Source: Sandaracinaceae bacterium (GTDB taxonomy: Bacteria > Myxococcota_A > Polyangia > Polyangiales > Sandaracinaceae). Taken from it: 64,000 nt of DNA. The DNA is taken from the NCBI GenBank assembly GCA_020633195.1, contig JACKEC010000018.1:310001-374000 (forward strand), written 5' to 3'. Under the pieces are notes generated by a model. It had not been told where the DNA came from. It searched no databases and worked only from the letters and a program-made list of their open reading frames with translations. Both the position numbers and the translations under genes were made by a program. Position 1 is the stretch's first letter, and every line of letters starts with the position of its first letter. Shown here in pieces: positions 1 to 7,003 of the stretch.

Positions 1-2
1 GC

Positions 3-992
3 GGCGCGACCTGGGGCTTCCATCACCTCGGCGTGGTCAAGGCGCTGCTCGATCGCGGCCTGCTGCCGCACATCATCTCCGGCTCGAGCACCGGCGCGAT
101 GGTCGCCGCCGGGATCTGCGCCCGGAGCGACGACGAGCTGCGCGGGCTCTTCGCCGACCCGCGCCAGATGCGCCTCGACGGCCTCGTGCCGGTGGGGGCC
201 TCGAAGTCCGTGAAGTCGGGCGCATGGCTCGACCCCGAGAAGCTCTACGAGGTGCTCCTTCACAACTGCGGCGGGTGGACCTTCGCCGAGGCGTTCGCGC
301 GGAGCGGTCGCGCCCTGAACATCTCCGTGTCCCCGACGCGGCACCGGCAGAAGCCGCGGCTGCTCACCCACCTGACCGCGCCCGACGTCCTCATCGCCCG
401 CGCCGCGCTCGCGTCGAGCGCGCTGCCGGGCCTCTTCCCGCCGGTCGTCCTCCACAAGCGCGGGCACGACGGCGGCGTCGCGGACTACGTCCCGTCGGAG
501 CGCTGGGTCGACGGCTCGCTGTGGGGCGACCTACCCAAGCAGCGGCTCTCGCGGCTCCACAACGTGAACCACTTCATCGTCAGCCAGACGAACCCGCTCG
601 TCCTCCCGCTCCTCCAGCACGGCCGCAAGCGCGGCGTGCGCGCGACCGTCGCGGGCCTCGTCGGCGCGACCGTGCGCAACCAGGGAGGCTTCGCCGCCGA
701 CCTCGCTCGTCGCGCGCGCCCGCCGGGTCCCGTGGGCCAGGTCGCCGAGCAGGCCTACGCCTTCGTGAACCAGGAGTTCCACGGCGACATCGACATCCAC
801 CCGCGCCTCACCTGGTCGAGCTACAAGAAAGTCGTCAGCAACCCCACCTACGACGACCTCTCCCAGTTCATCCTCGAGGGCGAGCGCGCCGTCTGGCCCC
901 AGGTCGCGAAGATCCGCAACCAGACCCGCATCGGCGCCGCCTTCCGAGAGTGCGTCGCCCAGCTCGCGACCGACGCCGCCCCCGCCCGATGA
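3..992 (+). CDS. Patatin-like phospholipase/triacylglycerol lipase (5' end outside window)
   Basis: The reading frame is open from the left edge (GATWGFHHLG read before the first internal GTG at 33), so the true start lies upstream. The glycine-rich oxyanion region is followed by GSSTG, with the nucleophilic Ser codon at 87-89. Later come an ALPGLFPP segment and a DGSLWGDLP box that supplies the catalytic Asp of the patatin Ser-Asp dyad. The HHLGVVKAL and ALPGLFPP spellings resemble the Tgl3/SDP1-type (DUF3336) patatins, which hydrolyse triacylglycerol or phospholipid esters; that N-terminal domain would lie outside the window. No signal peptide can be judged. The stop codon sits inside a tandem 21-bp duplication. 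Confident of family, not of substrate. Confidence 0.9.
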   Translation, partial: GATWGFHHLGVVKALLDRGLLPHIISGSSTGAMVAAGICARSDDELRGLFADPRQMRLDGLVPVGASKSVKSGAWLDPEKLYEVLLHNCGGWTFAEAFARSGRALNISVSPTRHRQKPRLLTHLTAPDVLIARAALASSALPGLFPPVVLHKRGHDGGVADYVPSERWVDGSLWGDLPKQRLSRLHNVNHFIVSQTNPLVLPLLQHGRKRGVRATVAGLVGATVRNQGGFAADLARRARPPGPVGQVAEQAYAFVNQEFHGDIDIHPRLTWSSYKKVVSNPTYDDLSQFILEGERAVWPQVAKIRNQTRIGAAFRECVAQLATDAAPAR

Positions 993-1020
993 GAGGGGCG
1001 CCCCCGCCCGATGAGAGGGG
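978..1020. repeat. Tandem 21-bp direct repeat at the patatin stop codon
   Basis: Two perfect copies of a 21-bp unit (978-998 and 1000-1020; unit begins GCCCCCGCCCGATGAGAGGG) are separated by one base. The first copy contains the patatin stop codon TGA at 990-992. The second copy abuts the REP-like palindrome, so the duplication may mark where that element inserted or a slippage event. Confidence 0.8.
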
Positions 1021-1085
1021 GACGGAGTTCATCTTGTTGTCTTTTCTGCGCCCCCAGACAACACAACAAGATGAACTCCGTCCCC
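1018..1085. repeat. REP-like perfect palindrome with GGGGACGGAG ends
   Basis: The left arm 1018-1040 and right arm 1063-1085 are exact 23-bp reverse complements, beginning GGGGACGGAGTTCATCTTG. They are separated by a 22-nt loop that contains a further short inverted pair (1036-1042 with 1056-1062). The composition is AT-richer than the surroundings. Palindromes starting GGGGACGG(A/T)GTTCA are known as dispersed REP/MITE-like elements mobilised by REP-associated tyrosine transposases; that comparison is from memory. It lies between convergently useless flanks (gene end and next gene's leader) and could also act as a strong transcription terminator for the patatin gene. Confidence 0.75.
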
Positions 1086-1271
1086 GTCGTACCCGGCGCC
1101 CGGGCCGGCCTGTCGTGCTCGTGCTCTCGCTCCCGCTCGTGCTCGACCCAAGGGCCGTGTCCCTCCGCCCGCGCCTCCGTGTCTCCCGAACCACGGCCCC
1201 AACCTCCTCCCCTCGGTTTCTCCTCGATTTCACACCGACTCCGGAGGACCACCGCTTGCACCGGCCGCGGC

Positions 1272-1961
1272 ATGCGCCGCGTCATCGCGATCGCGTTGCT
1301 CTCCACCGCGTGTGGGACCTCGCAAGCCCAAGAACCCGCCGAGCGCCCGACGGAGGCCGCAGCCACCACGAGCTCGCCTCCAACGGGCTCGCTCGTCTGG
1401 AACACCTACTACTACGTCGCGAGCGAGGCGGACTACTCGGGCTCCCCCTCCGCGACGCTCTTCGACGCGACCTGCGCGCCGATGGCGCAGGTGAACGAGG
1501 CGTTCCTGAACGCGGTGTGCATCGAGGGGACCGGGCGCCTCGCCGACGGGCGCGCGATCAACGTCGACGAAACTTGCGATTGTGCAGCCCGCTGCCCGAA
1601 CGGATCGCGGGTCTGCTGGCGGGCCCTGGACGCCTCCGCGCCGTGGGGCCTCGGCAACCGCGAGAACGCGCTCGAGCCGTTCGTGTCCTGGGCGACCGAC
1701 CGCTCCGTCATCCCGAGCGGCGAGGTGGTCTACGCGCCCGAGTGGGACGGCGTGGAGATCCCCGTCGTCGACGGCCTCGGCGGCTTCGTCCACGACGGGT
1801 GCTTCCGCGCCGACGACGTGGGCGGGGCGATCGACGGCGACCACGTGGACGTCTTCGTCGGGACCCGCTCGATGTGGCGCGCGATGGAGGGGGTTCGACC
1901 CACTCGCTCGCGCCAACACGCGCAGGTCGGCTCGCCGCGCTGCGCCCACTTGAGGCGGTAG
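1272..1961 (+). CDS. 3D-domain lipoprotein
   Basis: A 229-residue exported protein. The start ATG 1272 gives a short hydrophobic leader ending LLSTAC, a lipobox with lipidated Cys near residue 14, then a Ala/Pro/Thr-rich linker. The C-terminal half (about residues 150-205) reads VVYAPEWDG...HDGCFRADDVGGAIDGDHVDVFVG. This is the 3D (Asp-Asp-Asp) fold seen at the C terminus of MltA-type lytic transglycosylases and resuscitation-type peptidoglycan enzymes. Several Cys pairs occur in the central segment. No separate catalytic domain is visible, so a role in cell-wall glycan binding or cleavage is inferred only from the fold. The last 25 residues are basic and unlike the rest, which may reflect a natural tail or a small frameshift. 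Confidence 0.7.
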   Translation: MRRVIAIALLSTACGTSQAQEPAERPTEAAATTSSPPTGSLVWNTYYYVASEADYSGSPSATLFDATCAPMAQVNEAFLNAVCIEGTGRLADGRAINVDETCDCAARCPNGSRVCWRALDASAPWGLGNRENALEPFVSWATDRSVIPSGEVVYAPEWDGVEIPVVDGLGGFVHDGCFRADDVGGAIDGDHVDVFVGTRSMWRAMEGVRPTRSRQHAQVGSPRCAHLRR

Positions 1962-1985
1962 CGGGCCGCGCCTACGCTGCGCACC

Positions 1986-3026
1986 GTGTTTCGGCGCATC
2001 GCGAGCGTGAGCCTGGTCCTGTGCGTGTCCTTCGGCTGCGACGGCGGCGGGGACCGGCCGTTCGACGACCTCCCGATGATCGACAGGGCGACCCACTGCC
2101 CGACGCGCGAGCCGGTCGAGTGCGCCGAGGACGTCGGCGGCGTCTACCCCTACCAGCGCCACGGCACGACCGTCGGCAACCCGGACGGCTACAGCGACAC
2201 CGCCTGCACGCCGGGCGGCGGCGTGACCATCGAGGACGTCGCCTTCCGCTGGACCGCCCCGTGGAGCGGCCTGTTCCGCTTCACCACCGAGGGCTCGGCG
2301 ATCGACACCGTGCTCTCGCTCCGGCAGGGCAGCTGCGCTGGCCGCGAGATCGCGTGCAACGACGACGTGGACGAGGGCGTGCGCCACTCGGAGATCCTCG
2401 CGAACGTCGCCGAGTGCCAGACGGTCACGCTCGTGATCGAGGGCGCGAACGTCGACGCGGTCGGCGAGTACACCTTCAGCGTCGGGGGCTTCGAGACGCA
2501 GTGCGACAACGGCCTCGACGACGACGAGGACGGCCGCGCGGACTGCGACGACGACGACTGCTTCACCGCGCGCTGCGCCGATCCGAACGACGACTGGCCC
2601 GACGCGTGGACCGCCTTCGAGTGGGGCGTCCTCGAGGAGACGAACCGCTACCGCGCGATGGGCGCGTCGTGCGCGGGCGATCCCTACGGCCCCGCGGAGC
2701 CGCTGATGATGGAGCCCCTCTTGCGCCTCGCCGCGCGGCTCCACAGCACGAACATGGCCGACCACGGCTTCTTCGATCACATGGACCCGGAGGGCCGCGG
2801 CCCGCCCGAACGCGTCGCCGAGGTCGGCTTCACCGGCTCCTACATCGGCGAGAACATCGCGAGCGGGCAGGAGACCCCCGAGTCCGTCGTGCGTGCCTGG
2901 ATGGAGTCCGAGGGGCACTGCCGCAACATCATGAACCCGCGCTACCACTTCCTCGGCGTGGGCCTCGCCTACAGCCCGAGCGACGTGCCGTTCTGGACCC
3001 AGAACTTCGCCGGCTCGGATCGCTAG
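1986..3026 (+). CDS. CAP (SCP/PR-1) domain lipoprotein
   Basis: A 346-residue protein beginning at GTG 1986. The leader ends VSFGCDGGG, giving lipobox Cys at about residue 18. Residues about 40-170 form a pre-peptidase-like beta domain (SGLFRFTTEGS, VTLVIEG). An acidic Asp-rich strip (DNGLDDDEDGRADCDDDDC) follows, of the type seen in myxobacterial exported proteins. Residues about 205-346 are a CAP domain: ETNRYRAMG, LHSTNMADHGFFDH, GENIASG, AWMESEGHCRNIM and the final FWTQNF, with the conserved His and Glu residues present. CAP proteins are extracellular; bacterial members are poorly characterised. Its stop overlaps the stop of the convergent EEP gene by 4 bp. Confidence 0.85.
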   Translation: MFRRIASVSLVLCVSFGCDGGGDRPFDDLPMIDRATHCPTREPVECAEDVGGVYPYQRHGTTVGNPDGYSDTACTPGGGVTIEDVAFRWTAPWSGLFRFTTEGSAIDTVLSLRQGSCAGREIACNDDVDEGVRHSEILANVAECQTVTLVIEGANVDAVGEYTFSVGGFETQCDNGLDDDEDGRADCDDDDCFTARCADPNDDWPDAWTAFEWGVLEETNRYRAMGASCAGDPYGPAEPLMMEPLLRLAARLHSTNMADHGFFDHMDPEGRGPPERVAEVGFTGSYIGENIASGQETPESVVRAWMESEGHCRNIMNPRYHFLGVGLAYSPSDVPFWTQNFAGSDR

Positions 3027-3817
3027 CGAAGCGCCGCCCAGACCACGCGGTGATCGCTGGCGCCTCGTGAGGCGCTCACGCCGGACGCCTCGATCGACAA
3101 GCCCCGCGCGAACACCAGGTCCAGCGTGACGTCGCCGAGCGGTCCGTCCGCGGTCGCCTCGCCGTCCCCTGGCGCGGCGCGCGCGAACCCGTGCTCCCTC
3201 GCCAGCGCGACCGTCGCGGACACCGCCTCGGGCTCCACGCAGTTGAAGTCGCCCGCGACGACGCTCGGCCGCACCGGGTAGCGCGCCTCCACGTCGTCGA
3301 AGATCGCGGCGGCCTGATCGAGGCGCGCGGACAGCGGCAGCAGGAACGTCTCGTCGTGGACGCTCGCGACCGCGATCGGGCCGGCCGGCCCTTCGAGCAG
3401 CGCGGTCACCGCGACGCGCGCGCGACCGTCGAAGGGGGCGCGATGCGGGAGCACGACTTTGTGGTCTTCGAGGAGCGGGAGGGTGGAGAGCACGGCGTTG
3501 CCGAAGTCGCGCTCGCCGTGGATCGACGCGGGGTAGTAGACCCAGCTCATCGCGAGGGCCTCGGCGATCCGGCGGGTGCCCTCCGCATCCATCTCCTGCA
3601 AGAGGACGACTTCGAACGGGCCGGCGGCCTCGAGCTCGGCGATCGCGAGATCGATGCGCTCGGCGTAGCGGACGTTGAAGGTGGCCACCCGGATCGCGCC
3701 GTCGGTCGAAGCGCGCGGGGGAGCCTCGCCCGCGTAGCGAGGGCCGTCGGGGGCCTCGTAGTTGAACGCGCCGCAGCCGGTGAGCGCGAGCAGGAGGGCG
3801 ACCGAGACCTTCGTCAT
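3023..3817 (-). CDS. Exported endonuclease/exonuclease/phosphatase-fold lipoprotein
   Basis: A 264-residue protein with leader ALLLALTGCGAF, lipobox Cys at residue 15. The mature part shows the EEP (DNase I-like) signature in order: RVATFNVRY, VVLLQEMD with the metal-binding Glu, ASVHDETF, VVAGDFNCVEPE with Asp and Asn, and a C-terminal GASDHRVVWA with the catalytic Asp-His. Family members cut DNA or remove phosphates from phosphoinositides or sphingomyelin; the substrate here cannot be told. It is the last gene of the minus-strand two-component block, 30 bp after the kinase stop. Phased CYTCAC repeats lie 35-60 bp upstream of its ATG, so it may be a target of that system. Confidence 0.85.
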   Translation of the reverse strand: MTKVSVALLLALTGCGAFNYEAPDGPRYAGEAPPRASTDGAIRVATFNVRYAERIDLAIAELEAAGPFEVVLLQEMDAEGTRRIAEALAMSWVYYPASIHGERDFGNAVLSTLPLLEDHKVVLPHRAPFDGRARVAVTALLEGPAGPIAVASVHDETFLLPLSARLDQAAAIFDDVEARYPVRPSVVAGDFNCVEPEAVSATVALAREHGFARAAPGDGEATADGPLGDVTLDLVFARGLSIEASGVSASRGASDHRVVWAALR

Positions 3818-3847
3818 GCGAAGACCTTGGCGCCGGCGACGCGAGCA

Positions 3848-5200
3848 TCACGTGAGGTCGTGTGAAGACGCGTGAAGGGGCAGCCGAAGCGTGACCGAGA
3901 GGCCCCCGCCCGGCCCCTCGTCGGCGCCGATCGCGCCGCCGTGGGCCTCGGCCGCGCGCTTCGCGATCGCGAGGCCGAGGCCGCGGCCGCCGCTCTGTCG
4001 ATCGCGCGCCGCGTCGAGGCGCACGAGCGGCTCGAAGATGCGCTCGCGGTCCTCGACGGGCACCCCGGGCCCGTGATCCCGGATCACGAGGCGCGCGCCG
4101 TCCGCGTCCCGCGTGAGCGCGACCTCGACCTCGGTGCCTCCGGGCGCGTGGTGGATCGCGTTGCGCATCACGTTCTCGATCGCGCGGCGCAGGAGCTCGC
4201 GATCGCCGCGCGTCGAGAGCGCCTCCGGGAGGTCGAGCGCGAAGCTCACCTCCGACTCGCTCGCCTCGAACGCGGCGTCGCGCGCGATGTCGCCGACGAG
4301 CTCGACGAGGTCCACGTCCTCGCGCGCGAGCGGGCCGTCGGTCTCGAGGCGGCGCAGCGTGAGGATCTCGTCGACCAGCGATCCGAGCTGCTCGGCCTCC
4401 CGCTCGATGCGATCGAGCATCGGCCCCGCCGCGACGTCGGCCTTGCCCCGCGCGAGCTCGAGCGCGACCCGCAGCCGCGCGAGCGGGGAGCCGAGCTCGT
4501 GGGACACGTCGGAGAGGAGCCGATCGCGCGACGCGACGAGCGCCTCGACCCGGGCCACCATGCGGTCGAAGTCCCGCGCGAGCGCCGTCACCTCCTCGGG
4601 CGCGCCGCCGAGCGACGGCGTCACCCGCGCGCTCAGGTCTCCGTCGGCGACCACCTCGGTCGCCGCGCGCAAGCGGTCGAGCGGGCGGCTGAGGTAGCGC
4701 GCGAACGCGAACGCGATGCCGCCCGACACCAAGAGCACGATCACCGCCCGCAGCGCGAAGGTCTCGGTGCCGAGCGCGCGCGCCCACGTCGGCCTCGCGG
4801 GTCGGCGCGCGACGGCGATCGATCCGTCCAGGAGCCGCGCGGCGACGAGCGACGCGTCGTAGGCGCGTTCGGTGGCGTCGGGCTCCTCGCGCGCGCGACG
4901 CGCGAGATGCGTCATCGCGTCCGAGGGGGCGTCGCCGATCACCACGCGATCGCTGGCGTCGAACACCACGAGCTGCATCCCCGTCGCCTCGCGCAGCGCG
5001 TCGAGGCGCGCCTCGCGCGCGGGGCCGTCGAGCTCGAGGAGCGCGGTCGCCTCGACCTCGATCAGGCGGCGCGCGACGCGGTCCTCGGCCGCCTCGGACG
5101 CGGGCGCGCGCCACCCCGCCTCGACGAGGGCGATGGCCGCGCCGATGAGCGCCGAGGCGAGCCACACCGACAGGAAGAGCCGGACGAAGAGGCGGTTCAA
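3848..5200 (-). CDS. Membrane sensor histidine kinase (HAMP-HisKA-HATPase)
   Basis: A 450-residue kinase. TM1 is at about residues 7-28, a periplasmic sensor segment of about 115 residues follows, and TM2 is at about 150-170. HAMP spans about 170-222. The dimerisation/phosphoacceptor box LSDVSHELGSPL has the phospho-His at residue 234. The ATPase domain shows the N box ENVMRNAIHHA, G1 DHGPGVP and G2 GGRGLGLAIAK. Architecture and length match the CpxA/EnvZ/RstB class. The start overlaps the response regulator's stop by 4 bp (ATGA), so the two are co-translated partners. The final residues HASSHDLT are encoded by the phased operator-like repeats, an unusual double use of the DNA. Confidence 0.95.
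   Translation of the reverse strand: MNRLFVRLFLSVWLASALIGAAIALVEAGWRAPASEAAEDRVARRLIEVEATALLELDGPAREARLDALREATGMQLVVFDASDRVVIGDAPSDAMTHLARRAREEPDATERAYDASLVAARLLDGSIAVARRPARPTWARALGTETFALRAVIVLLVSGGIAFAFARYLSRPLDRLRAATEVVADGDLSARVTPSLGGAPEEVTALARDFDRMVARVEALVASRDRLLSDVSHELGSPLARLRVALELARGKADVAAGPMLDRIEREAEQLGSLVDEILTLRRLETDGPLAREDVDLVELVGDIARDAAFEASESEVSFALDLPEALSTRGDRELLRRAIENVMRNAIHHAPGGTEVEVALTRDADGARLVIRDHGPGVPVEDRERIFEPLVRLDAARDRQSGGRGLGLAIAKRAAEAHGGAIGADEGPGGGLSVTLRLPLHASSHDLT
3852..3877 (-). promoter_or_regulatory. Three 10-bp-phased CYTCAC repeats (putative OmpR-type operator)
   Basis: On the plus strand GTGAGG (3852), GTGAAG (3862) and GTGAAG (3872) recur with exactly 10-bp spacing; on the minus strand they read CTTCAC/CCTCAC. 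The array overlaps the last codons of the histidine kinase gene and ends 35 bp upstream of the EEP lipoprotein start. OmpR/PhoB-family regulators bind head-to-tail direct repeats of roughly one helical turn. The same motif occurs upstream of the 5890-6804 gene. Confidence 0.55.
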
Positions 5201-5874
5201 TCGGGCTCCGCCGCGAGCTGGTAGCCGTGCCCGCGCACCGTCTTGAGCGCCCCCTCCGCGGAGCTCCCGGCGAGCTTCCGCCGCAGCCCGCTCACGTGGA
5301 CGTCGACGCTGCGATCCATCGGCGAGAAGCGCCGGCCGAGGACCTCCACCGAGAGCTCCTCGCGCGAGACGACCGCGCCCGCGTGGCGGAGCAGCACCTC
5401 GAGGAGCGCGAACTCGGTCGTCGTCAGCGCGAGCGCCGCGCCGTCGACCGTCGCGACCCGGGCCTGCGCGTCGAGGCGCAGCGCGCCCGCGGCGATCACC
5501 GGGCGTCGCGCCTCGGTGCGCCGTCGGATGGCGCGGATCCGCGCGAGCAGCTCGCGCGGGTTGAAGGGCTTCTTGAGGTAGTCGTCCGCCCCCATCTCGA
5601 GGCCGACGATGCGGTCGACGTCCTCGCCGCGGGCGGTGAGCATGAGCACCGGCACCTCGCTCCGCGTGCGCAGGCGCCGCAGCACCTCGAAGCCGTCGAG
5701 GCGCGGCAGCATCACGTCGAGGACCACCAGCGCGGGCTCCATGGCGAGCGCGCGGCGCAAGCCGTCTTCCCCGTCGTGGCGCGCCTCCACCGTCCAGCCG
5801 TGCTCGCCGAGGTACTCCACGAGCAGCTCGCAGAGCTCACGGTCGTCGTCGATGAGCAAGAGGGCGCCGGCCAT
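5197..5874 (-). CDS. OmpR/CpxR-type response regulator
   Basis: A 225-residue two-domain regulator. The receiver domain (about 4-117) has the acidic pair DDD at 9-11, phospho-acceptor Asp53 in LVVLDVMLP, Thr80 and Lys101 in DDYLKKPF. The C-terminal winged helix (about 130-222) ends with LRRKL and VRGHGYQL, typical of the OmpR/PhoB family. It would be phosphorylated by the overlapping kinase at 3848-5200. It lies 15 bp after the exported protein gene at 5890-6804, so the three may form one operon. Phased CYTCAC direct repeats upstream of that gene and of the EEP gene are its likely binding sites (inference). Confidence 0.95.
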   Translation of the reverse strand: MAGALLLIDDDRELCELLVEYLGEHGWTVEARHDGEDGLRRALAMEPALVVLDVMLPRLDGFEVLRRLRTRSEVPVLMLTARGEDVDRIVGLEMGADDYLKKPFNPRELLARIRAIRRRTEARRPVIAAGALRLDAQARVATVDGAALALTTTEFALLEVLLRHAGAVVSREELSVEVLGRRFSPMDRSVDVHVSGLRRKLAGSSAEGALKTVRGHGYQLAAEPD

Positions 5875-5889
5875 GTCGGGGTCAGGGTC

Positions 5890-6804
5890 TCAGAGCCACT
5901 GCCTCATGCCCAGCATGACCCCGCCGAGGTCCGCGTCCACCACCCCGAAGAGCGCCTCGTAGTGGTAGCCGACGTAGAGCTCGGTGGCGTCGAGCATCAC
6001 CCCGAGGCTCGCGCGCAGCGCGACGACGAGCGCGCTCCCCACCCCGCCGACGTCGGCGCTCAGCGAGAGGACGACCGGCTCGCCCGGAAACACGTCGACA
6101 CCGAGGCCGATCCCGGCGCCGAGCTCGCTCCCGAGCCGGTCGTGGAAGTGGCGCATCCCGGCGCCGAGCCGGAGCTGGAGGCCGTTGGCGTCGAGCACGC
6201 GCACCTCGAGGTCGACGCGTCCGAGGAGCGCCGCCACGAGCTCGGCGCCCTCGGGCTCGAAGAAGAGCGAGTAGCGCGACGCGAGGTCGACGAAGAACGG
6301 GAGCTGCAGCCGCGCCCCGAGCGCCATGCGGCCGGCGCCGGCGAGCACGTAGCCGGTCTCGAGCTCCAGGCGCAGCGCCGTGCGCTCGCCCCGCTCCTCG
6401 CCGTCCTCGTCGAGGGCCGGCACCGCGTAGCCACCGCTGCCGTTCGCGTAGGGGTACTCGCCGAGCACCGTGGCCCAGAAGAAGAACGCGCCGCCGACGT
6501 CGCCGAGCCCCGCCTCGGTCCAGCGCTCGCGGACGCAGTCGAGCAGCGCCTGGTCCTTGGGGCACTTCCACTGCGCGCGCGGATCGTCGCGACCCGCCGA
6601 GCCACGACTCGAGCCGCCGCCCGAGCCACCGCCCGAGCCACCGCCCGAGCCACGGCTCGAGCCGCCCCCCGATCCACCGCTCGAGCCCTGACCGCCCGAG
6701 CCGTGCGCCGCCGACGAGGCCGCCCCGAGGACCTGCGCGGCGGCGACGGGCGTCACGATCAGGCTCGCGATCCCGACCGAGAGCCGCAGAACGAGGCGTC
6801 GCAT
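5890..6804 (-). CDS. Exported protein with Gly/Ser linker and beta-rich C-terminal domain
   Basis: A 304-residue protein starting at ATG 6804; the longer frame to 6897 lacks a plausible start context. A cleavable signal peptide (ends VAAAQ, about residue 24) is followed by a low-complexity Gly/Ser/Arg tract (about 35-70) encoded by repeating CGAGCC/ACCGCC triplets. The rest is rich in alternating hydrophobic strands (LRLELETGYVLAGAGRMALGAR and similar), suggesting a small outer-membrane beta barrel. I recognise no named family. Its position as first gene before the two-component pair suggests it is a regulated envelope component. Two Cys (KCPKD, LDCVRE) follow the linker. Confidence 0.75.
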   Translation of the reverse strand: MRRLVLRLSVGIASLIVTPVAAAQVLGAASSAAHGSGGQGSSGGSGGGSSRGSGGGSGGGSGGGSSRGSAGRDDPRAQWKCPKDQALLDCVRERWTEAGLGDVGGAFFFWATVLGEYPYANGSGGYAVPALDEDGEERGERTALRLELETGYVLAGAGRMALGARLQLPFFVDLASRYSLFFEPEGAELVAALLGRVDLEVRVLDANGLQLRLGAGMRHFHDRLGSELGAGIGLGVDVFPGEPVVLSLSADVGGVGSALVVALRASLGVMLDATELYVGYHYEALFGVVDADLGGVMLGMRQWL

Positions 6805-6827
6805 ACCGAAGGCGTAGCGGAGCCCTC

Positions 6828-6864
6828 GTGAGGGTGAGGTTCGCGTTTGTGAAGATTCGTGAGG
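6828..6864 (-). promoter_or_regulatory. CYTCAC repeats upstream of the two-component operon
   Basis: GTGAGG at 6828 and 6834, GTGAAG at 6849 and GTGAGG at 6859 (plus-strand spelling). The last two are 10 bp apart and the 6828-6849 distance is about two turns. They lie 24-60 bp upstream of the ATG at 6804 on the minus strand and match the repeat at 3852-3877. Consistent with autoregulation by the downstream OmpR-type regulator. Confidence 0.5.
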
Positions 6865-7003
6865 ACGAGCCCGAGCACGTTCGCGCGGCGCCGCCACGGG
6901 TTGACGCGTCGATTGTCGGATTTACCAATTCATCGTCACCCGCGCCCCGGTCGGGCCCCGCGGGGAGACGAGTCCACGATGGTTCATCTCAAGGAGAAGC
7001 GCC

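Noticed and set aside
1230..5165. Very long minus-strand open frame (1311 codons)
   Set aside because: Antisense/off-frame shadow of the 3D, CAP, EEP and kinase genes; Arg/Ala/Gly/Pro-rich with no domain, as GC-rich DNA gives long spurious frames.
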